Assembly (NCBI GenBank): GCA_963838235.1
Contig: CAWIQJ010000006.1
Coordinates: 744,001 to 808,000 of the forward strand
DNA from: JAFECT01 sp963838235
Lineage (GTDB): Bacteria > Pseudomonadota > Alphaproteobacteria > Caulobacterales > Caulobacteraceae
Reading direction: 5' to 3'
Length of the DNA: 64,000 nucleotides
Part shown: one piece after another, positions 17,704 to 25,765 of the stretch
Layout of the letters: every line of letters starts with the position of its first letter
Numbering within the stretch: the first letter of the stretch is position 1
The notes under the pieces: generated by a model
What the model saw: the letters and a program-made list of their open reading frames with translations, nothing else
What the model was told of the DNA's origin: nothing
Databases searched by the model: none
Translations under genes and position numbers: made by a program

Positions 17704-18024
17704 TTGGCCAAGATTACCTACATCGAGCACGACGGCAAAGCGCACGTCGCGGACGTCAAGACCGGCCTGTCGGTGATGGAGGGCGCGATCCGCAACAATA
17801 TCCCCGGCATCGACGCCGACTGCGGCGGCGCCTGCGCGTGCGCCACCTGCCACGTCTATGTGGACGACGCCTGGTTCGAAAAGACCGGCGGGGCCTCGGC
17901 CATGGAGGAGTCCATGCTGGACTTCGCCGAGGAGGTGAAGCCCACCTCGCGCCTGAGCTGCCAGATCAAGGTCACCGACGCGCTCGACGGCCTGGTTGTG
18001 CGCATGCCGGAGAGCCAGCACTGA
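17704..18024 (+). CDS. 2Fe-2S ferredoxin, adrenodoxin/FdVI type
   Basis: 106 residues. Four cluster ligands are in CGGACACATCHVY (C-x5-C-x2-C) and LSCQIKV, about 37 residues later, the layout of vertebrate-type ferredoxins that serve P450s, Rieske oxygenases or Fe-S assembly. The open frame begins with TTG at 17704 (AKITYIEHDG), which matches the usual N-terminus; no ATG or GTG lies close by. Its TGA overlaps the start region of the following kinase gene. Confidence 0.93.
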   Translation: MAKITYIEHDGKAHVADVKTGLSVMEGAIRNNIPGIDADCGGACACATCHVYVDDAWFEKTGGASAMEESMLDFAEEVKPTSRLSCQIKVTDALDGLVVRMPESQH

Positions 18025-18845
18025 ACGGTCCGGGCCCGGAACTGCGCAACGCGCTGAAGGCCCTGATCGAGGATGCCCGCGCCGAGACCGACGGCGGCAT
18101 TCCTCTGGTGGCGGTGGGCGGCTGCCAGGCCTCCGGCAAAAGCACCCTGGTGCGCATCGTAGCCGAAGAGATCTGCGCCGCGTGCTTCTCGCTGGACGAC
18201 GTCTACCGCACCCGCGCCGAACGCGAGGCTATGGCCCGCGACGTCCATCCCTTGTTCATCACCCGCGGGCCGCCCGGCACGCATGACCTCGACCTCGCCG
18301 ATGGCGTGATCGACGCGCTGATGACCGCGCGCGACGGCGCCTCCACCCGTATCCCGTCCTTCGACAAACTCGCCGACGACCGCCTGCCGCCGCGGCAGTG
18401 GCCTGTGTTCGTGGGACGGCCCACCGCGATCCTGGTCGAAGGCTGGTGCATGGGCTGTACGCCGCAGAGCGAAGTCGATCTTGCGACGCCGGCGAACACT
18501 CTGGAGGCGGAGGAAGACGCCGACGGCGTCTGGCGCCATCGCGTTAACGCCGAACTCGCCGGCCGTTATCGGTTATTCTTCGAGCGTTTCGCGCGCAGCC
18601 TGTATCTCGCCGCACCGACCTTCGACATCGTGCTCGACTGGCGCTGCGAACAGGAAGCGGGATTGCTCGGTGTCTCGCCCGCCGACCTTCCGCCAGAACG
18701 TCGCGCGAAACTCGCGCGCTTCATCGCCCACTATGAACGGCTGACGCGGCACATGCTCGCCGGCGGTGTCGATGTTGATGTCTTCGCGCATCTCGGCCGC
18801 GATCGGTCGTTGTTGACGCTCGATCGTCACGACAAAGCAAAATGA
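18021..18845 (+). CDS. P-loop kinase, D-glycerate 3-kinase-like (uncertain start)
   Basis: About 275 residues. Walker A VGGCQASGKSTLV, then CFSLDDVYRT, the segment LFITRGPPGTHDLDLADG, PSFDKLADDR and ILVEGWCMGC, all at the spacing seen in plant-type glycerate kinases (GLYK) and yeast Tda10-like proteins of the phosphoribulokinase/uridine kinase group. The product would phosphorylate D-glycerate or a similar small alcohol. There is no in-frame ATG, and the only GTG before the P-loop is too close to it. The frame opens over the ferredoxin stop with CTG at 18021 (CTGA overlap), which may be the start. Confidence 0.75.
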   Translation: MNGPGPELRNALKALIEDARAETDGGIPLVAVGGCQASGKSTLVRIVAEEICAACFSLDDVYRTRAEREAMARDVHPLFITRGPPGTHDLDLADGVIDALMTARDGASTRIPSFDKLADDRLPPRQWPVFVGRPTAILVEGWCMGCTPQSEVDLATPANTLEAEEDADGVWRHRVNAELAGRYRLFFERFARSLYLAAPTFDIVLDWRCEQEAGLLGVSPADLPPERRAKLARFIAHYERLTRHMLAGGVDVDVFAHLGRDRSLLTLDRHDKAK

Positions 18846-18880
18846 ACCACCAGGCGCGTTAAGCGAACAAAGAATAAAAA

Positions 18881-18912
18881 GCCACGAAAACACGAAAAGA
18901 CACGAACGCGAC
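18881..18912. repeat. AT-rich intergenic repeat, single arm
   Basis: The segment gccacgaaaacacgaaaagacacgaacgcgac matches the left arm of the inverted repeat at 27239-27265 with small gaps. It lies 36 bases after the kinase stop. No second arm is found nearby. Confidence 0.6.
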
Positions 18913-19034
18913 AGTGCAGGCTGAGAGGGAGAGTCCGGGCTATTCTTTTCGGAGGAAAAACCGGCTATTGTCGCCGGGCAGGACCCGTTCGCGTCGCGCG
19001 AGAGGTTGTTCGGGACGAAAGCTCGCAGGTGGGT

Positions 19035-19877
19035 ATGCCGGAATATTCCGCCCAGCCGCTCTTGATCACGGACACCGCGTCCGTGTGGGACGTTGTGTGT
19101 CCTGGAGCGTGCAGACACCGGAGCGTGGAGGAGTGCTCCTACGCCACGCACTTGGTCTTCCCCTATCGCGGTGTCTATGTCCACCATGTGGGCCGCGACG
19201 AGACCGTGGCGGAAGCCAATCAGGTTGTCTTCATCAACGAAGGCGAAGGCTTTCAGGTCAGTCACCCGGTCGGCGGCGGTGACGCCAGCCTCTCGCTGAC
19301 CGTCAGCGAACCAATGCTGCAGGAGCTGATGCCAAAGCCTTACGCGCGCACGCGGGGCCCGGCGGCGCTCAACCGGTCTCGCCTGCGGATCGACGCGCGC
19401 ACGCAGGCGCTCGCCGCCTTGCTGAGGCATAGCTTGAGCCGCGGCGCGATCGAGACCCTGGAGGCCGAGACGCTCACCTTGAGCCTGGTCGCCCGGGCCC
19501 TGGGCGAGCGGACTTCCCACAGCGCGGGCGCAAGTTTTGGGCGACAGAAACTGGTCGACCGCGCCAAGCTGGTCTTGTCATCCGATCTCGCGCGCCGTTG
19601 GACCTTGCGCGAAGTCGCCGCCGAGGTCGGCGTCTCCGCCGTTTACCTGACGCAGGTCTTTCAGCAGGTGGAAGCGACGCCGCTCTATCGTTATCAGCTG
19701 CGTCTCAGGCTCGCCCGGGCGTTGGATCTCCTGGGCAAGTACGAAGACCTTACCACGCTGGCTCTGGATCTGGGATTTTCCAGCCACAGCCATTTCAGCG
19801 CCGCGTTCCGACAAGTCTACGGCCGGTCGCCGGTCGAATTCCAGCGGTCCGCCCATCTGCGGCGGCCGCGCGGATAA
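19035..19877 (+). CDS. AraC-family transcriptional regulator
   Basis: 280 residues. The C-terminal third has two helix-turn-helix units: WTLREVAAEVGVSAVYLTQV and LTTLALDLGFSSHSHFSAAF, then RQVYGRSPVEFQR, the AraC signature. The N-terminal 160 residues look like a cupin-type sensing half (VFPYRGVYVHHVG, NQVVFINEGEGFQVSHP). The ATG at 19035 gives a natural N-terminus; a GTG two codons earlier is possible. It stands just upstream of the DUF4331-HupE-DUF4198 genes on the same strand and is the best candidate to control them. Confidence 0.87.
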   Translation: MPEYSAQPLLITDTASVWDVVCPGACRHRSVEECSYATHLVFPYRGVYVHHVGRDETVAEANQVVFINEGEGFQVSHPVGGGDASLSLTVSEPMLQELMPKPYARTRGPAALNRSRLRIDARTQALAALLRHSLSRGAIETLEAETLTLSLVARALGERTSHSAGASFGRQKLVDRAKLVLSSDLARRWTLREVAAEVGVSAVYLTQVFQQVEATPLYRYQLRLRLARALDLLGKYEDLTTLALDLGFSSHSHFSAAFRQVYGRSPVEFQRSAHLRRPRG

Positions 19878-19968
19878 GCGATCCGTGACCGGATTGCCGT
19901 GCTGCGAGCTCCACTGTCCGGGCGGCGGCGGAGCTGGGTCTGGCTGCTTTTAACTAAAGAATCCGACA

Positions 19969-19983
19969 GCGGACACCGTCCGC
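19969..19983. promoter_or_regulatory. Short palindrome upstream of the DUF4331 gene
   Basis: GCGGAC (19969-19974), ACC, GTCCGC (19978-19983) is a perfect 6-bp inverted repeat 42 bases before the ATG at 20025. A GAATC (GANTC class) occurs at 19959-19963. Either may be a regulatory site. The protein that binds is unknown. Confidence 0.3.
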
Positions 19984-20024
19984 GTCCCCTCTACCTTCCG
20001 TCTGACGTTTGCGGAAGGCACAGC

Positions 20025-21254
20025 ATGCAACAGGTCTTGGCATTCGCGCGCCGAGCGGCCGGTGCGATCGGCGCCGGCGCAATGCTGCTGGTGAGCGCTC
20101 CTGTCGCGCACGCTTCTAACCACCTCGATACGCCAACCGCGATCGCCAATCCACAGGCCAATATCGGAGACATGTTTGCCTGGGTTTCGCCGGACGGCCG
20201 GCGTTTGAACCTTGTCATGGATATCGTGGGTCGCAGCTTTTCCGATCGGCTCCAGTACGTGATCCACATCGACAGCGGCAAGCGGCTCGGCGCGACGACG
20301 TCCACGACAACGATCGTCTGTCGATTCGGGACGACAAACGCCGTCACCTGCAGAGCGGGCGGCGATTTGGCACGCGGAGACGCCTCCGGAACCGACGGAC
20401 TTGAAAGTCGGCGTCGCCAGTTTCGCGTCTTCGCCGGCCTCCGCGCCGATCCGTTCTTCAACAACGTCAGAGGAACAAGAGCCGCCTACCAGGTCGCCAC
20501 GGCCGCCATGAAGAACGGCGCTGAGATCAATTCGGCCGGCTGTCCGAGGTTCGACCAGGCAACCACGCGCGCGATCCTCGATCAATTCCGGCACACAAAC
20601 GGCGGCCCGGCGACCAACTTCCTGGCCACGTGGACAACGTCGGCCCTGGTGATTTCCATCGACCTCGGTGCGGTCGACAGGGGCGGCGCCATGCTGGCGG
20701 TCTGGGGCGCGACGACGACCCCGTCCGGCAAGCAACTCGACCGCGTGGGTCGACCCATGATGAAGAACTCGCTGTTGGGCCTGTTCCAGCCCGACGAAAC
20801 AGCCGATGCGCTCAAAGAGCGATACAATCTGGCGACGCCGGCGACCTCGTCGCAATTCATTCCTGCGATCCAGAGAGCGCTCGCGCTCTACGATGGGTTC
20901 GACGGGACGTGCGGCAACAGCCTGCTGAGCCACCTGTCGAGCGACGGCGATGTCCGCTACGGTCAACTCGCCACGCTGTTCGCCGATGATCGCCTCTGGA
21001 TCAACAGCGCATCAGCCAATTGTACGCACCTTTTCGCGGTCGAACTCGCAGCCCTGGCGGGAAGGCGCGAGCTGGCCAAGGACTGCGGCGGCAGGTCGCC
21101 GAACTACAACGCAGCCAACGTCTATCGGTCGCTTCTGGTGACGGGCGCCGACGTCGGGTTCGACGACGGACTGACCCGCAACGATCGCAAGCCTTCCGAC
21201 AGCGTCTTTCCTTTTCTGGCTCCGCCGGGTCCCGGACCCGCAGGCAACCCATAG
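20025..21254 (+). CDS. DUF4331 exported protein
   Basis: 409 residues. Signal peptide to about residue 27 (AGAMLLVSAPVAHAS), then the family start SNHLDTPTAIANPQANIGDM. The sequence FAWVSPDGRRLNLVMDI and the paired cysteines in CRFGTTNAVTC fit DUF4331, an extracytoplasmic family of unknown function with a beta-rich fold. A GGAAGG ribosome site precedes the ATG. Third-position base use is less GC-biased than in the sdh genes, which hints at acquisition. It is followed by the HupE gene after 67 bases. Confidence 0.8.
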   Translation: MQQVLAFARRAAGAIGAGAMLLVSAPVAHASNHLDTPTAIANPQANIGDMFAWVSPDGRRLNLVMDIVGRSFSDRLQYVIHIDSGKRLGATTSTTTIVCRFGTTNAVTCRAGGDLARGDASGTDGLESRRRQFRVFAGLRADPFFNNVRGTRAAYQVATAAMKNGAEINSAGCPRFDQATTRAILDQFRHTNGGPATNFLATWTTSALVISIDLGAVDRGGAMLAVWGATTTPSGKQLDRVGRPMMKNSLLGLFQPDETADALKERYNLATPATSSQFIPAIQRALALYDGFDGTCGNSLLSHLSSDGDVRYGQLATLFADDRLWINSASANCTHLFAVELAALAGRRELAKDCGGRSPNYNAANVYRSLLVTGADVGFDDGLTRNDRKPSDSVFPFLAPPGPGPAGNP

Positions 21255-21321
21255 ACGCGCATCACCAAAGTCGGAGCGCGACCCGACTACCTCCAATAGC
21301 GTGCAGTAAGCGAGAGCCAAC

Positions 21322-21948
21322 GTGCGGACCCATCCTCCCGGCCAGCGCCGCATTCACTTTGTCATGACGGTGATTGTGCTCGGCATGGCAGGGATGGTCG
21401 GTGTGAGTCCTGCGGACGCGCATGTGGGCACGGGACTGCCCGGCGGCTTCGTATCGGGGTTCGAACACCCTTTCACTGGTTTCGACCACCTGTTGGCGAT
21501 GGTTTCAGTCGGGTTATGGGGCGCCTTCTTAGGTCGGCCGCTGATCTACGCGCTTCCGATCATATTCCCCACCGTGATGGTGGCCGGAGCGGCGATGGGG
21601 ATGCTTGGCGCGCCCATGCCGCCCGTGGAAATCGGCATTGCGGTCTCGGTGCTGGTGCTTGGCGGCTGCATCGCACTGTCGTTCAAGGCGCCGATCTGGC
21701 TTGCCGCGATCATCGTCGCATCGTTCGCGGTGTTCCACGGCTACGCTCACGGCAGCGAACTGCCCTCCGCCGCAGACCCGGTGGGCTATGCCGCCGGCTT
21801 TGTATTCGCGACGGGTTTGTTGCATGTCCTGGGCATCGGCATCGGCCTGTTGAAGGATCGGCCGGGCGGTCTGGTCGCGACACGCGGCCTCGGCGCCGCG
21901 ATCGCGGCAGCCGGCTGCTGGCTGCTGTTCGAGGCCGTCGCGCGGTGA
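21322..21948 (+). CDS. HupE/UreJ-family membrane protein
   Basis: 208 residues from GTG 21322 (194 from ATG 21364). A signal-like first helix ending PADAHVG is followed by the family hallmark HPFTGFDHLLAMVSVGLW, whose HxxxxxD resembles the nickel/cobalt-binding motif of HoxN-type permeases, and by FHGYAHGSE. About six membrane helices in all. HupE and UreJ are secondary nickel (or cobalt) importers or accessory proteins for hydrogenase and urease. No hydrogenase or urease gene is in this window, so the metal is not proven. Confidence 0.87.
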   Translation: MRTHPPGQRRIHFVMTVIVLGMAGMVGVSPADAHVGTGLPGGFVSGFEHPFTGFDHLLAMVSVGLWGAFLGRPLIYALPIIFPTVMVAGAAMGMLGAPMPPVEIGIAVSVLVLGGCIALSFKAPIWLAAIIVASFAVFHGYAHGSELPSAADPVGYAAGFVFATGLLHVLGIGIGLLKDRPGGLVATRGLGAAIAAAGCWLLFEAVAR

Positions 21949-22430
21949 GGGGCGGTTCGCTGCCCCCGGCGTTGTTGTGCGCGGCGCTCGGGCTTACTCT
22001 AGGCTTTGCGCCGCGCGACATTCGGGGTCTTTCTATCGCTATTCTTGTGGCGACCGCTACGGCTCTCGTCTTCGCTCCCGCGCCTTCGGCGTGGCGCGAA
22101 GCTGTTTTCCTCAGCTGTTGGCTGAGCGTGATGGCCACGGCGGCGGCGGTGCACATTCCGGCCGGACCGAGCAGATTGCTCGCGATTGCGCTTGCTGTGA
22201 ATGCGGGGATTTGGTCGGGCGCTGTGATCGCGGTGGCGGGATCGCCCCTTGACCTCGTGAAGGCAGCCCCTTGTGTACTCCTGGCGGCGCCCGCGGGATG
22301 GCTCGTCAGGCGGCGTGCGTCGATCGCCGTAAAGGTGGCGTCGAGTTGGTTGATCGCCATAGCGGCGCTGGCCGCTCTGCTCCCGTTCCTGCCGGTCACC
22401 CCGGGCTACCTGCCCGATCACATGGACTAG
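21945..22430 (+). CDS. Hydrophobic membrane protein of unknown function, coupled to HupE
   Basis: 161 residues, about five membrane helices (SLPPALLCAALGLTLGFA, IAILVATATALVFAPA, AVFLSCWLSVMATAAAV, LAIALAVNAGIWSGAVIAVA, SSWLIAIAALAALLPFLP). The GTG at 21945 overlaps the HupE TGA (GTGA) and the stop is followed 10 bases on by the next gene, so it belongs to the same operon. I recognise no family. It could be a second subunit of the putative metal permease. Confidence 0.65.
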   Translation: MRGGSLPPALLCAALGLTLGFAPRDIRGLSIAILVATATALVFAPAPSAWREAVFLSCWLSVMATAAAVHIPAGPSRLLAIALAVNAGIWSGAVIAVAGSPLDLVKAAPCVLLAAPAGWLVRRRASIAVKVASSWLIAIAALAALLPFLPVTPGYLPDHMD

Positions 22431-22440
22431 GAGGCGCGCC

Positions 22441-23325
22441 TTGGGTCGCTCAAGCGTCATTGTCCGCCCGAAGCGCCGGTCGGAACTTCAACGTGTGTCG
22501 GTATTGAGCGCCATGATCGGGTTCGCTTGCGCCGCCTCGGCGACCGCGCATGACTTTTGGATGCAGCCAAACCTGTTCTGGCTGAGCCCAGGCACTGCGA
22601 CGCCGCTGACGTTGCAGGTGGGTCACGGTCCGCTTCGGCAGCGTTCCGCCATTCCCGTCAAGAGGATCACGCGCTTCGAAGCCATTGCGCCAAGCGGCGC
22701 CGCCATCGATCTGCGCGCCAACCTGCGGCCGGGCGGCGCCAATGCAGACGCGACCATCGGATTTTCGAGGCCCGGCGCCTATGTGCTCGTGCTGCAGACG
22801 GACGATCAGGCGCAAAGCTTCCTGCCCGCGATCCGGTACAATGACTACCTCAAGGTCGAGGGACTCACACCGGCGTTGGAATTGAGAGCACGGACGCATC
22901 GCACCGAGGCGATGGGATCAGAAAACTACAGTCGCCAGGCGAAATCCATCGTCCTGGTGGGCGCCCCCAGCGCGAGCGCGCAGTCACAGGTTACGCGGCC
23001 GTTCGGTCTGCTGCTGGAAATCGTGCCGGAAGTGAGCCCCTATGTGCTTCCGCGCCGCTCAACATTGCCCGTTCACGTGATCTTCGAGGGACGCCGACTG
23101 GCCGGCGCGCTCGTCAAGCTCACCGATCTCGATCACGACGAGTCGCCGCTTGAAACGCGTGTCACCGACCACGAGGGTCGTGCGGTCTTCACCATGCCGA
23201 GAGACGGAAACTGGCTGCTGAATGTCATTTGGACCAAGCCGCAACCCAGGACTCGGGATACCGATTTCGAGACCACCTTTTCCAGCCTGAGTTTCGGACT
23301 GCGTCACGACGACAGCGCCGGCTAG
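22441..23325 (+). CDS. DUF4198-family periplasmic protein
   Basis: 294 residues. The frame starts with TTG at 22441, supported by a perfect AGGAGG at 22429-22434, six bases away. A long leader ends in ATAHDFWMQPNLFWLSPG, the conserved start of DUF4198 proteins, which have beta-sandwich domains and are often found beside cobalt/nickel importers or TonB receptors. The C-terminal part GRRLAGALVKLTD with VTDHEGRAVFTMPRDGNWLL looks like a carboxypeptidase-regulatory-type repeat. Last gene of the HupE operon; it converges on divL with a 4-base overlap. Confidence 0.83.
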   Translation: MGRSSVIVRPKRRSELQRVSVLSAMIGFACAASATAHDFWMQPNLFWLSPGTATPLTLQVGHGPLRQRSAIPVKRITRFEAIAPSGAAIDLRANLRPGGANADATIGFSRPGAYVLVLQTDDQAQSFLPAIRYNDYLKVEGLTPALELRARTHRTEAMGSENYSRQAKSIVLVGAPSASAQSQVTRPFGLLLEIVPEVSPYVLPRRSTLPVHVIFEGRRLAGALVKLTDLDHDESPLETRVTDHEGRAVFTMPRDGNWLLNVIWTKPQPRTRDTDFETTFSSLSFGLRHDDSAG

Positions 23326-25646
23326 GCCGCGCCCGCGCGCAGGTCCAGTTCGGGCTCCGCCGCCGCCGCGAGCGCAGCCGCTTCCGGCAGATGCACCGTA
23401 AACGTCGCGCCTTCGCCGGGCTCGCTTTCCAGCGCCACCCAGCCGCCGTGCAGTTCCACCAGCGTCTTCACCAGCGCGAGGCCCAGGCCCGGGCCGCCGC
23501 GGTCGCGGCCGACGAAGCGGTCGAAGATGTGGGCCTGCTCGTGGTACGGGATGCCGCGCCCGGTGTCGGACACCTGAATGGTCACCGATCCCGCCGCATG
23601 GCGCGCGGTCAGCGTCACCGTTCCGCCGGTCCGATGGCGCGCGTGGCGTTGTCGAGCAGGTGGTCCAGCGCCTGGCCGATGCGGCGCGGGTCGGCGCGGA
23701 TCAGGCCGGCGTCCTCGGCGCCGTCGACCACCAGCTGGCCGCCGTTGGCCTCGATGGTTGCGCGCACGCGCTCGGCCGCGATCTCCAGCGGCGTCGCGCA
23801 CCTGCACGTCGCCCAGGTACAGCGCCATTTCGTTGGCGTCGATCTGGGCGATGTCGAGCACGTCGTCGATGGAGCGGGCGAGCTGGGCCGCCGCCTGGCG
23901 CACCGATGCCGATGTGCGACTTGGCGCGCTCGGACAGGCCGTCGCTCGTTCTCGAGCAGTTCGGAGTAGCCTATGATGGTGGTCAGCGGGGTGCGCAGTT
24001 CGTAGGAGACGTTGCCGACGAATTCGCGCTTCAGCCGCTCGGTCTCCGCCAGCGCCACCGACCGCTGGTCGAGCGCGCGTTCGAGCTCGTGGCGCGCGGT
24101 GACGTCGCCGAACGCCAGCAGCGTCGCGCCGTCGGGCAGGGGCCGTGACTGAAAGGCGAAGGTGCGCCGGTCCGAGGTGCGCGCTTCGCCCGAGATCGGA
24201 ATGCGGGCGGTGGGATCGGGATCGGTCACCCGCGCCTTCAGCTCGCGACCACAGCGCCTGGTCGTGGACCAGCGGACGGCACAGCCCGGCCATGCCCTCG
24301 AAACCGCCGGCGTCCTGCAGCTGGGCGGCGCTCAGGCCCCAAAGCCGCTCGAAGGCCTCGTTGTGCAGGCGCAGGCGGCCGTCCGAGCCGAACACCGCGA
24401 CCGCGTCGTTCAGCTTGTCCAGCGTCGCATGCTGCACCTGGATCAGGGCGTTGTACTGCGCGCGCAGCTTCAACTCGCCGGTGATGTCGGCGAACAGGAT
24501 CAGAATCCCGCCGAGCGGATGCGGCTGGCGCACCACGCGCAGGGTGCGCCCGTCGGGCAGGCTCCACATGTCGTCGGGCGACACTTCCGTCGAGCCGTAG
24601 AAGTCGAGCTCCTTCTGCTTCCACTTAGAATAGTCGGTGGTCTCCGGCAGGCGCCGACGCTGGCGCAGGCGGTCGAGCAGTTCGCCGTGCGTCGGCCGCT
24701 CGTCGAGCCAGGCGGCCTCGAGATCCCACAGCTTCTGAAAGGCGGTGTTGTAGAAACTCAGCTTGCGCGATGCGCCGAAGATGGCGACCGCATCGGCCAG
24801 ATGGTTCAGCGTCTCGTCGTGGGCGGCCACGTGGCGGCGGAGCGCCTCGCGGTTCTCCTCGGACTCGGTGACGTCCATGGCGAAGGCGGCGATCTCGTCG
24901 CCGGCGACCGGCTCGGCGAAGATGCGATAGGCGCGCCGCTCGCCGCGCACCGTGACCCAGCGAAAGCCTTCGCGCCGGGCGCGCTCCTTGCCGGCCTCGA
25001 TGACGATGGCCTGGGCGCCGCGGTCGAAGGCGGCTTCGCGCGCGCGAGCCTCGTCGACGGTGGAGACTTCGGCGGCCTCGATGAAGGCGCGGTTGGCCCA
25101 CAGCACCAGGCCGCGGGAATCGGCGATCCAGGCGGGATCGGGCAGGCGGTCGGCCAGGAAGGCGAACTTGCCGCCGGGGGTGGCGTCGAGCGCGAGGGTG
25201 ATCCTGAGCCAAGCCATCCCGCCCGAAGGCCGGCCCTCGATGACCAGGGCGCCGCCGGCCACCGGCGTGAGGAATCGGCAGGGTTCGCCCTGGTTGATCA
25301 GGCTGCGCAATTTCAGGGCGTGATCCGGCGCGGTGGCGGCGACGGCCTCCAAGAGGGCTGCGGGATCGACCGCCTTCAGTCCCAGGGCCTCGGCGCAGGC
25401 CAGCATGGCGTCGTCGCCCCAGACCAGGCGGGCCTCCTCGCCCTCCACGGCGATCAGGGCGCCTTCGAAGGCGATGGTGGCGGTCTCGGCCTCGTTCAGG
25501 GCGGCGCGGAGCTGTTCGTTGCGGAAGGTCAGGTCGGCGGTGCGCAGTTCGGCGCGGCGGCGGTAGCGCCAGGCCCACAGCGAGGTGGCCAGCGCAAGCC
25601 CGATGGCCCCCGCGGACGCTGCGAAGGCGAGGTCAGCTGCGACCAT
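23322..25646 (-). CDS. divL: DivL, tyrosine-type cell-cycle kinase homologue (frameshifted)
   Basis: About 775 residues. N-terminal membrane helix, several PAS domains (for example FAFLADRLPDPAWIADSRG and HLADAVAIFGASRKLSFYN), then FVGNVSYELRTPLTTIIGY: the usual H-box histidine is Tyr (about residue 548), as in Caulobacter DivL Y550. The HATPase follows with VSDTGRGIP and GGPGLGLALVK. DivL binds DivK-P and tunes CckA-CtrA at the cell pole. Five frame changes lie between about 24240 and 23630, yet every conserved segment is found in one frame or another and the net frame is restored, so these are read as sequence errors. Length and order match DivL. Confidence 0.88.
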   Translation of the reverse strand: MVAADLAFAASAGAIGLALATSLWAWRYRRRAELRTADLTFRNEQLRAALNEAETATIAFEGALIAVEGEEARLVWGDDAMLACAEALGLKAVDPAALLEAVAATAPDHALKLRSLINQGEPCRFLTPVAGGALVIEGRPSGGMAWLRITLALDATPGGKFAFLADRLPDPAWIADSRGLVLWANRAFIEAAEVSTVDEARAREAAFDRGAQAIVIEAGKERARREGFRWVTVRGERRAYRIFAEPVAGDEIAAFAMDVTESEENREALRRHVAAHDETLNHLADAVAIFGASRKLSFYNTAFQKLWDLEAAWLDERPTHGELLDRLRQRRRLPETTDYSKWKQKELDFYGSTEVSPDDMWSLPDGRTLRVVRQPHPLGGILILFADITGELKLRAQYNALIQVQHATLDKLNDAVAVFGSDGRLRLHNEAFERLWGLSAAQLQDAGGFEGMAGLCRPLVHDQALWSRAEGAGDRSRSHRPHSDLGRSAHLGPAHLRLSVTAPARRRDAAGVRRRHRAPRARTRARPAVGGAGGDRAAEARIRRQRLLRTAHPADHHHRLLRTARERATACPSAPSRTSASVRQAAAQLARSIDDVLDIAQIDANEMALYLGDVQVRDAAGDRGRARARNHRGQRRPAGGRRRRGRRPDPRRPAPHRPGAGPPARQRHARHRTGGTVTLTARHAAGSVTIQVSDTGRGIPYHEQAHIFDRFVGRDRGGPGLGLALVKTLVELHGGWVALESEPGEGATFTVHLPEAAALAAAAEPELDLRAGAA

Positions 25647-25765
25647 GACGCCAGCCCCTGATGGAGACCTCTCCGGATCGAATCACGCGGCCAGGATAGC
25701 CCGGGACGGTTACCCGGACATGAGTCCGCTTGCCGGTGCGACGCTGCGCCCTGATATGGTTGCCC

